A stretch of 64,000 bases of DNA, from NCBI GenBank assembly GCA_023078555.1, contig CM041199.1, forward strand, positions 9,429,315 through 9,493,314. The letters are read 5' to 3'. This DNA comes from Ulva prolifera. Its lineage: Eukaryota > Chlorophyta > Ulvophyceae > Ulvales > Ulvaceae. The translations under genes were made by a program, and so were the position numbers. A model generated the notes under the pieces. It saw only the letters and a list, made by a program, of their open reading frames with translations, had not been told where the DNA came from and did not search any database. Numbering within the stretch: the first letter of the stretch is position 1; every line of letters starts with the position of its first letter. This document shows positions 53,809 through 64,000 of the stretch, piece by piece.

Positions 53809-56040
53809 TCACTTCACTCCACAGACTTGACTCCGTGGACTTGACTCCACTCCACGGACTTGAATCCACGGACTTGACCTCACTCCACGGACTTGACTCC
53901 ACGGATTTGACTCCACTCCGCTGACTTGACTCCACAGACCTGACTCCGTGGATTTGACTCCAATCCACGGAGTTGAATCCACGGACTTCACTCCACTCCC
54001 TAGACTTAACTCTACTCCGCTGGCTTGACTCCGCGGACTTGACTCCACGGACCTGCCTCCGTGGACTTGACTCCACTCCACGGACTTGACTCCACGCACT
54101 TCACTCCACTCCGCTGACTTGACTGCACGGATTTGACTCCACTCCGCTGACTTCACTCCACGGACTTCACTCCACTCCTTAGACTTAACTCTACTCCGCT
54201 GGCTTGACTCCGCGGACTTGACTCCGCGGACTTGCCTCCGTGGACTTGACTCCACTCCACGGACTTGACCCCACGGATTTGACTCCACTCCGCTGACTTG
54301 ACTCCACGGATTTGACTCCACTCCGCTGACTTGACTCCACGGATTTGACTCCACTCCGCTGACTTGACTCCACAGACCTGACTCCATGGATTTGACTCCA
54401 ATCCACGGACTTGACTCCACGGACTTCACTCCACTCCTTAGACTTAACTCTACTCCGCTGGCTTGACTCCGCGGACTTGACTCCACGGACTTGCCTCCGT
54501 GGACTTGACTCCACTCCACGGACTTGAATCCACGGACTTCACTCCACTCCACAGACTTGACTCCGTGGACTTGACTCCACTCCACGGACTTGACTCCACG
54601 GATTTGACTCCACTCCGCGGACTTGACTCCACGGACTTGACTCCGTGGACTTGACTCCACTCCACGGACTTGACTCCACGCACTTCACTCCACTCCGCTG
54701 ACTTGACTCCACGGATTTGACTCCACTCCGCTGACTTCACTCCACGGACTTCACTCAACTCCTTAGACTTAACTCTACTCCGCTGACTTGACTCCGCGGA
54801 CTTGACTCCACGGACTTGCCTCCGTGGACTTGACTCCACTCCACGGACTTGAATCCACGGACTTCACTCCACTCCACAGACTTGACTCCGTGGACTTGAC
54901 TCCGTGGACTTGACTCCACTCCACGGACTTGAATCCACGGACTTCACTCCACTCCACAGACTTGACTCCGTGGACTTGACTCCACTCCACGGACTTGACT
55001 CCACGCACTTCACTCCACTCCGCTGACTTGACTCCACGGATTTGACTCCACTCCGCTGACTTCACTTCACGGACTTCACTCAACTCCTTAGACTTAACTC
55101 TACTCCGCTGACTTGACTCCGCGGACTTGACTCCACGGACTTGCCTCCGTGGACTTGACTCCACTCCACGGACTTGAATCCACGGACTTCACTCCACTCC
55201 ACAGACTTGACTCCACGGATTTGACTCCACTCCGCTGACTTGACTCCACAGACCTGACTCCGTGGATTTGACTCCAATCCACGGAGTTGAATCCACGGAC
55301 TTCACTCCACTCCCTAGACTTAACTCTACTCCGCTGGCTTGACTCCGCGGACTTGACTCCACGGACCTGCCTCCGTGGACTTGACTCCACTCCACGGACT
55401 TGACTCCACGCACTTCACTCCACTCCGCTGACTTGACTCCACGGATTTGACTCCACTCCGCTGACTTCACTCCACGGACTTCACTCCACTCCTTAGACTT
55501 AACTCTACTCCGCTGACTTGACTCCGCGGACTTGACTCCGCGGACTTGCCTCCGTGGACTTGACTCCACTCCACGGACTTGACCCCACGGATTTGACTCC
55601 ACTCCGCTGACTTGACTCCACGGATTTGACTCCACTCCGCTGACTTGACTCCACGGATTTGACTCCACTCCGCTGACTTGACTCCACAGACCTGACTCCA
55701 TGGATTTGACTCCAATCCACGGACTTGACTCCACGGACTTCACTCCACTCCTTAGACTTAACTCTACTCCGCTGGCTTGACTCCGCGGACTTGACTCCAC
55801 GGACTTGCCTCCGTGGACTTGACTCCACTCCACGGACTTGAATCCACGGACTTCACTCCACTCCACAGACTTGACTCCGTGGACTTGACTCCGTGGACTT
55901 GACTCCACTCCACGGACTTGACTCCACGGATTTGACTCCACTCCGCGGACTTGACTCCACGGACTTGACTCCGTGGACTTGACTCCACTCCACGGACTTG
56001 ACTCCACGCACTTCACTCCACTCCGCTGACTTGACTCCAC
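53809..56040. repeat. Higher-order repeat in B, offsets about 1,314-1,380 bp
   Basis: Two compound blocks share the same succession of monomers. Central parts are 1,314 bp apart (for example 54,191 and 55,505), outer parts 1,380 bp apart. Marks include three successive TTGACTCCACGGATTTGACT-type units and GGACTTGACCCCACGG (near 54,262 and 55,576). The two offsets show that about 66 bp of monomers differ between the copies. Confidence 0.65.
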
Positions 56041-57477
56041 GGATTTGACTCCACTCCGCTGACTTCACTCCACGGACTTCACTCAACTCCTTAGACTTAA
56101 CTCTACTCCGCTGACTTGACTCCGCGGACTTGACTCCACGGACTTGCCTCCGTGGACTTGACTCCACTCCACGGACTTGAATCCACGGACTTCACTCCAC
56201 TCCACAGACTTGACTCCGTGGACTTGACTCCGTGGACTTGACTCCACTCCACGGACTTGAATCCACGGACTTGACTCCACTCCGCTGACTTGACTCCACA
56301 GACCTGACTCCACGGACTTGAATCCACTCCACGGACTTGACTCCACGGACTTCACTCCACTCCTTACACTTAACTCTACTCCGCTGACTTGACTCCGCGG
56401 ACTTGACTCCACGGACTTGCCTCCGTGGACTTGACTCCACTCCACGGACTTGAATCCACGGACTTCACTCCACTCCACAGACTTGACTCCGTGGACTTGA
56501 CTCCGTGGACTTGACTCCACTCCACGGACTTGAATCCACGGACTTGACTCCACTCCGCTGACTTGACTCTTTGAACTTGACTCCACTCCACGGACTTGAA
56601 TCCACGGACTTCACTTCACTCCACAGACTTGAATCCACGGACTTCACTTCACTCCACAGACTTGACTCCGTGGACTTGACTCCACTCCACGGACTTGAAT
56701 CCACGGACTTGACTCCACTCCACGGACTTGACTCCACGGATTTGACTCCACTCCGCTGACTTGACTCCACAGACCTGACTCCATGGATTTGACTCCAATC
56801 CACGGACTTGACTCCACGGACTTCACTCCACTCCTTAGACTTAACTCTACTCCGCTGGCTTGACTCCGCGGACTTGACTCCACGGACTTGCCTCCGTGGA
56901 CTTGACTCCACTCCACGGACTTGAATCCACGGACTTCACTCCACTCCACAGACTTGACTCCGTGGACTTGACTCCACTCCACGGACTTGACTCCACGGAT
57001 TTGACTCCACTCCGCTGACTTGACTCCACAGACCTGACTCCGTGGATTTGACTCCAATCCACGGAGTTGACTCCACGGACTTCACTCCACTCCTTAGACT
57101 TAACTCTACTCCGCTGGCTTGACTCCGCGGACTTGACTCCACGGACTTGCCTCCGTGGACTTGACTCCACTCCACGGACTTGAATCCACGGACTTCACTC
57201 CACTCCACAGACTTGACTCCGTGGACTTGACTCCACTCCACGAACTTGACTCCACGGATTTGACTCCACTCCGCTGACTTGACTCCACAGACCTGACTCC
57301 ATGGATTTGACTCCAATCCACGGACTTGACTCCACGGACTTCACTCCACTCCTTAGACTTAACTCTACTCCGCTGGCTTGACTCCGCGGACTTGACTCCA
57401 CGGCCTTGCCTCCGTGGACTTGACTCCACTCCACGGACTTGAATCCACGGACTTCACTCCACTCCACGGACTTGACT

Positions 57478-59335
57478 CCGTGGACTTGACTCCACTCCAC
57501 GGACTTGACTCCACGCACTTCACTCCACTCCGCTGACTTGACTCCACGGATTTGACTCCACTCCGCTGACTTCACTCCACGGACTTCACTTAACTCCTTA
57601 GACTTAACTCTACTCCGCTGACTTGACTCCGCGGACTTGACTCCACGGACTTGCCTCCGTGGACTTGACTCCACTCCACGGACTTGAATCCACGGACTTC
57701 ACTCCACTCCACAGACTTGACTCCGTGGACTTGACTCCGTGGACTTGACTCCACTCCACGGACTTGAATCCACGGACTTGACTCCACTCCACGGACTTGA
57801 CTCCACGCACTTCACTCCACTCCGCTGACTTGACTCCTTGAACTTGAATCCACTCCACGGACTTGACTCCACGGACTTCACTCCACTCCTTACACTTAAC
57901 TCTACTCCGCTGACTTGACTCCGCGGACTTGACTCCGCGGACTTGCCTCCGTGGACTTGACTCCACTCCACGGACTTGAATCCACGGACTTCACTTCACT
58001 CCACAGACTTGAATCCACGGACTAAACTTCACTCCACAGACTTGACTCCACGGACTTCACTTCACTCCACAGACTTGACTCCGTGGACTTGACTCCACTC
58101 CACGGACTTGAATCCACGGACTTGACTCCACTCCACGGACTTGACTCCACGGATTTGACTCCACTCCGCTGACTTGACTCCACAGACCTGACTCCGTGGA
58201 TTTGACTCCAATCCACGGACTTGACTCCACGGACTTCACTCCACTCCACAGACTTGACTCCGTGGAGTTGACTCCGTGGACTTGACTCCACTCCACGGAC
58301 TTGAATCCACGGACTTGACTCCACTCCACGGACTTGACTCCACGCACTTCACTCCACTCCGCTGACTTGACTCCTTGAACTTGAATCCACTCCACGGACT
58401 TGACTCCACGGACTTCACTCCACTCCTTACACTTAACTCTACTCCGCTGACTTGACTCCGCGGACTTGACTCCGCGGACTTGCCTCCGTGGACTTGACTC
58501 CACTCCACGGACTTGAATCCACGGACTTCACTTCACTCCACAGACTTGAATCCACGGACTAAACTTCACTCCACAGACTTGACTCCGTGGACTTGACTCC
58601 ACTCCACGAACTTGACTCCACGGATTTGACTCCACTCCGCTGACTTGACTCCACAGACCTGACTCCATGGATTTGACTCCAATCCACGGACTTGACTCCA
58701 CGGACTTCACTCCACTCCTTAGACTTAACTCTACTCCGCTGGCTTGACTCCGCGGACTTGACTCCACGGCCTTGCCTCCGTGGACTTGACTCCACTCCAC
58801 GGACTTGAATCCACGGACTTCACTCCACTCCACAGACTTGACTCCGTGGACTTGACTCCACTCCACGGACTTGACTCCACGCACTTCACTCCACTCCGCT
58901 GACTTGACTCCACGGATTTGACTCCACTCCGCTGACTTCACTCCACGGACTTCACTCAACTCCTTAGACTTAACTCTACTCCGCTGACTTGACTCCGCGG
59001 ACTTGACTCCACGGACTTGCCTCCGTGGACTTGACTCCACTCGACGGACTTGAATCCACGGACTTCACTCCACTCCACAGACTTGACTCCGTGGACTTGA
59101 CTCCGTGGACTTGACTCCACTCCACGGACTTGAATCCACGGACTTGACTCCACTCCGCTGACTTGACTCCACAGACCTGACTCCACGGACTTGAATCCAC
59201 TCCACGGACTTGACTCCACGGACTTCACTCCACTCCTTACACTTAACTCTACTCCGCTGACTTGACTCCGCGGACTTGACTCCACGGACTTGCCTCCGTG
59301 GACTTGACTCCACTCCACGGACTTGAATCCACGGA
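57478..59335. repeat. Higher-order block in B, copied at 61,698-63,555
   Basis: About 1.86 kb recurs at an exact offset of 4,220 bp (for example CACTTAACTCCTTAGAC at 57,588 and 61,808). Shared rare variants include the GGACTAAACTTCAC units and CACGGCCTTGCC. Near the right limit one TCCACGGA monomer becomes TCCGCGGA, then the copies part. Sub-blocks also recur at 1,931 bp (59,249 to 61,180) and 2,939 bp (60,650 to 63,589), so the last 7 kb are a mosaic of recent copies. Confidence 0.75.
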
Positions 59336-62300
59336 CTTCACTCCACTCCACAGACTTGACTCCGTGGACTTGACTCCGTGGACTTGACTCCACTCCACGG
59401 ACTTGAATCCACGGACTTGACTCCACTCCGCTGACTTGACTCTTTGAACTTGACTCCACTCCACGGACTTGAATCCACGGACTTCACTTCACTCCACAGA
59501 CTTGAATCCACGGACTTCACTTCACTCCACAGACTTGACTCCGTGGACTTGACTCCACTCCACGGACTTGAATCCACGGACTTGACTCCACTCCACGGAC
59601 TTGACTCCACGGATTTGACTCCACTCCGCTGACTTGACTCCACAGACCTGACTCCGTGGATTTGACTCCAATCCACGGAGTTGAATCCACGGACTTCACT
59701 CCACTCCCTAGACTTAACTCTACTCCGCTGGCTTGACTCCGCGGACTTGACTCCACGGACCTGCCTCCGTGGACTTGACTCCACTCCACGGACTTGACTC
59801 CACGCACTTCACTCCACTCCGCTGACTTGACTCCACGGATTTGACTCCACTCCGCTGACTTCACTCCACGGACTTCACTCCACTCCTTAGACTTAACTCT
59901 ACTCCGCTGACTTGACTCCGCGGACTTGACTCCACGGACTTGCCTCCGTGGACTTGACTCCACTCCACGGACTTGAATCCACGGACTTCACTCCACTCCA
60001 CAGACTTGACTCCGTGGACTTGACTCCGTGGACTTGACTCCACTCCACGGACTTGACTCCACGGATTTGACTCCACTCCGCGGACTTGACTCCACGGACT
60101 TGACTCCGTGGACTTGACTCCACTCCACGGACTTGACTCCACGCACTTCACTCCACTCCGCTGACTTGACTCCACGGATTTGACTCCACTCCGCTGACTT
60201 CACTCCACGGACTTCACTCAACTCCTTAGACTTAACTCTACTCCGCTGACTTGACTCCGCGGACTTGACTCCACGGACTTGCCTCCGTGGACTTGACTCC
60301 ACTCCACGGACTTGAATCCACGGACTTCACTCCACTCCACAGACTTGACTCCGTGGACTTGACTCCGTGGACTTGACTCCACTCCACGGACTTGAATCCA
60401 CGGACTTGACTCCACTCCACGGACTTGACTCCACGCACTTCACTCCACTCCGCTGACTTGACTCCTTGAACTTGAATCCACTCCACGGACTTGACTCCAC
60501 GGACTTCACTCCACTCCTTACACTTAACTCTACTCCGCTGACTTGACTCCACGGACTTGACTCCGCGGACTTGCCTCCGTGGACTTGACTCCACTCCACG
60601 GACTTGAATCCACGGACTTCACTTCACTCCACAGACTTGAATCCACGGACTAAACTTCACTCCACAGACTTGACTCCGTGGACTTGACTCCACTCCACGA
60701 ACTTGACTCCACGGATTTGACTCCACTCCGCTGACTTGACTCCACGGACTTGAATCCACTCCACGGACTTGACTCCTCGGACTTCACTCCACTCCACAGA
60801 CTTGACTCCGTGGACTTCACTCCACTCCGCTGACTTGACTCCACGGACTTGACTCCACTCCGCTGACTTCACTCCACGGACTTCACTCAACTCCTTAGAC
60901 TTAACTCTACTCCGCTGACTTGACTCCACGGACTTGACTCCACGGCCTTGCCTCTGTGGACTTGACTCCACTCCTCGGACTTGAATCCACGGACTTCACT
61001 CCACTCCACAGACTTGACTCCGTGGACTTGACTCCGTGGACTTGACTCCACTCCACGGACTTGAATCCACGGACTTGACTCCACTCCGCTGACTTGACTC
61101 CACAGACCTGACTCCACGGACTTGAATCCACTCCACGGACTTGACTCCACGGACTTCACTCCACTCCTTACACTTAACTCTACTCCGCTGACTTGACTCC
61201 GCGGACTTGACTCCACGGACTTGCCTCCGTGGACTTGACTCCACTCCACGGACTTGAATCCACGGACTTCACTCCACTCCACAGACTTGACTCCGTGGAC
61301 TTGACTCCGTGGACTTGACTCCACTCCACGGACTTGAATCCACGGACTTGACTCCACTCCGCTGACTTGACTCTTTGAACTTGACTCCACTCCACGGACT
61401 TGAATCCACGGACTTCACTTCACTCCACAGACTTGAATCCACGGACTTCACTTCACTCCACAGACTTGACTCCGTGGACTTGACTCCACTCCACGGACTT
61501 GAATCCACGGACTTGACTCCACTCCACGGACTTGACTCCACGGATTTGACTCCACTCCGCTGACTTGACTCCACAGACCTGACTCCGTGGATTTGACTCC
61601 AATCCACGGAGTTGAATCCACGGACTTCACTCCACTCCCTAGACTTAACTCTACTCCGCTGGCTTGACTCCGCGGACTTGACTCCACGGACCTGCCTCCG
61701 TGGACTTGACTCCACTCCACGGACTTGACTCCACGCACTTCACTCCACTCCGCTGACTTGACTCCACGGATTTGACTCCACTCCGCTGACTTCACTCCAC
61801 GGACTTCACTTAACTCCTTAGACTTAACTCTACTCCGCTGACTTGACTCCGCGGACTTGACTCCACGGACTTGCCTCCGTGGACTTGACTCCACTCCACG
61901 GACTTGAATCCACGGACTTCACTCCACTCCACAGACTTGACTCCGTGGACTTGACTCCGTGGACTTGACTCCACTCCACGGACTTGAATCCACGGACTTG
62001 ACTCCACTCCACGGACTTGACTCCACGCACTTCACTCCACTCCGCTGACTTGACTCCTTGAACTTGAATCCACTCCACGGACTTGACTCCACGGACTTCA
62101 CTCCACTCCTTACACTTAACTCTACTCCGCTGACTTGACTCCGCGGACTTGACTCCGCGGACTTGCCTCCGTGGACTTGACTCCACTCCACGGACTTGAA
62201 TCCACGGACTTCACTTCACTCCACAGACTTGAATCCACGGACTAAACTTCACTCCACAGACTTGACTCCACGGACTTCACTTCACTCCACAGACTTGACT

Positions 62301-64000
62301 CCGTGGACTTGACTCCACTCCACGGACTTGAATCCACGGACTTGACTCCACTCCACGGACTTGACTCCACGGATTTGACTCCACTCCGCTGACTTGACTC
62401 CACAGACCTGACTCCGTGGATTTGACTCCAATCCACGGACTTGACTCCACGGACTTCACTCCACTCCACAGACTTGACTCCGTGGAGTTGACTCCGTGGA
62501 CTTGACTCCACTCCACGGACTTGAATCCACGGACTTGACTCCACTCCACGGACTTGACTCCACGCACTTCACTCCACTCCGCTGACTTGACTCCTTGAAC
62601 TTGAATCCACTCCACGGACTTGACTCCACGGACTTCACTCCACTCCTTACACTTAACTCTACTCCGCTGACTTGACTCCGCGGACTTGACTCCGCGGACT
62701 TGCCTCCGTGGACTTGACTCCACTCCACGGACTTGAATCCACGGACTTCACTTCACTCCACAGACTTGAATCCACGGACTAAACTTCACTCCACAGACTT
62801 GACTCCGTGGACTTGACTCCACTCCACGAACTTGACTCCACGGATTTGACTCCACTCCGCTGACTTGACTCCACAGACCTGACTCCATGGATTTGACTCC
62901 AATCCACGGACTTGACTCCACGGACTTCACTCCACTCCTTAGACTTAACTCTACTCCGCTGGCTTGACTCCGCGGACTTGACTCCACGGCCTTGCCTCCG
63001 TGGACTTGACTCCACTCCACGGACTTGAATCCACGGACTTCACTCCACTCCACAGACTTGACTCCGTGGACTTGACTCCACTCCACGGACTTGACTCCAC
63101 GCACTTCACTCCACTCCGCTGACTTGACTCCACGGATTTGACTCCACTCCGCTGACTTCACTCCACGGACTTCACTCAACTCCTTAGACTTAACTCTACT
63201 CCGCTGACTTGACTCCGCGGACTTGACTCCACGGACTTGCCTCCGTGGACTTGACTCCACTCCACGGACTTGAATCCACGGACTTCACTCCACTCCACAG
63301 ACTTGACTCCGTGGACTTGACTCCGTGGACTTGACTCCACTCCACGGACTTGAATCCACGGACTTGACTCCACTCCGCTGACTTGACTCCACAGACCTGA
63401 CTCCACGGACTTGAATCCACTCCACGGACTTGACTCCACGGACTTCACTCCACTCCTTACACTTAACTCTACTCCGCTGACTTGACTCCGCGGACTTGAC
63501 TCCGCGGACTTGCCTCCGTGGACTTGACTCCACTCCACGGACTTGAATCCACGGACTTCACTTCACTCCACAGACTTGAATCCACGGACTAAACTTCACT
63601 CCACAGACTTGACTCCGTGGACTTGACTCCACTCCACGAACTTGACTCCACGGATTTGACTCCACTCCGCTGACTTGACTCCACGGACTTGAATCCACTC
63701 CACGGACTTGACTCCTCGGACTTCACTCCACTCCACAGACTTGACTCCGTGGACTTCACTCCACTCCGCTGACTTGACTCCACGGACTTGACTCCACTCC
63801 GCTGACTTCACTCCACGGACTTCACTCAACTCCTTAGACTTAACTCTACTCCGCTGACTTGACTCCACGGACTTGACTCCACGGCCTTGCCTCTGTGGAC
63901 TTGACTCCACTCCTCGGACTTGAATCCACGGACTTCACTTCACTCCACAGACTTGACTCCGTGGACTTGACTCCACTCCACGAACTTGACTCCACGGATT

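Larger units (their letters stand above)
47597..64000. repeat. Satellite B, right arm
   Basis: The 14/19-bp array resumes at the exact point where the left arm stopped, in the same orientation, and continues past the window end. Monomer types match the left arm. The first 195 bp (47,599-47,793) match 48,673-48,867. A GGACTAAACTTCAC variant is confined to 52.6-63.6 kb. Minus-strand open frames up to about 280 codons are again a consequence of monomer length and composition. Confidence 0.97.

Noticed and set aside
1-64000. CRISPR arrays
   Set aside because: Repeats are contiguous with no unique spacers, units vary freely, and there are no cas genes.
1-64000. rDNA intergenic-spacer subrepeats or telomeric repeats
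   Set aside because: No 18S, 5.8S, 28S or 5S sequence is visible and neither monomer resembles a known telomere repeat.

Overview
About 94% of this window is satellite DNA. It holds two unrelated tandem arrays that meet at a clean junction, plus one 3.85-kb island of ordinary-complexity sequence inside the second array. I see no recognisable protein-coding gene, rRNA, tRNA or CRISPR array. Tens of kilobases of short-period satellite with nested higher-order repeats, and an island with the ends of a DNA transposon, point to a eukaryotic nuclear chromosome, probably heterochromatic (pericentromeric, subtelomeric or knob-like). The sequence does not let me name the taxon.

Layout. (1) 1-25,021, satellite A: 53-bp monomers, with a 65-bp form carrying one extra 12-bp subunit. 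Each monomer is a 17-bp core with a short palindrome, followed by three or four 12-bp subunits of the GGGCACTATGTC type. Blocks of about 0.45 to 2.1 kb recur at offsets of 961, 2,170, 2,536, 2,553, 2,666, 2,900 and 5,066 bp. (2) 25,019-25,021: a 3-bp TTG overlap where A switches to satellite B. (3) 25,019-43,744, satellite B left arm: 14-bp and 19-bp monomers (CTTGACTCCACGGA and the same with CTCCA doubled), built into higher-order repeats at 372, 730, 863, about 1,240 and 1,371 bp and longer. (4) 43,745-47,596: an island with imperfect terminal inverted repeats (CACAGG...CCTGTG, about 55 bp), repeated subterminal TGGGTGAGC/TGGGTGCGC motifs and a CG dinucleotide on both sides. (5) 47,597-64,000, satellite B right arm, with a 4,220-bp-offset repeat and a locally restricted monomer variant.

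The best-supported new observation is that the island is an insertion. An uninterrupted copy of its flanks lies at about 48,366-48,867. There the two flanks are joined at a single CG, with about 500 bp of matching sequence and one mismatch noticed by eye. This defines the element as 43,745-47,596 with a 2-bp CG target duplication. It looks like a non-autonomous or decayed DNA transposon of uncertain superfamily.

Many open frames of 60-350 codons exist in both arrays. They follow from monomer lengths and base composition (A: lengths of 2 modulo 3, with a stop in only one of three phases; B: TGA in CTTGACT blocks the plus strand while the minus strand stays open). I do not annotate them as genes. 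Higher-order-repeat boundaries were found by eye and are good to roughly 10-30 bp.
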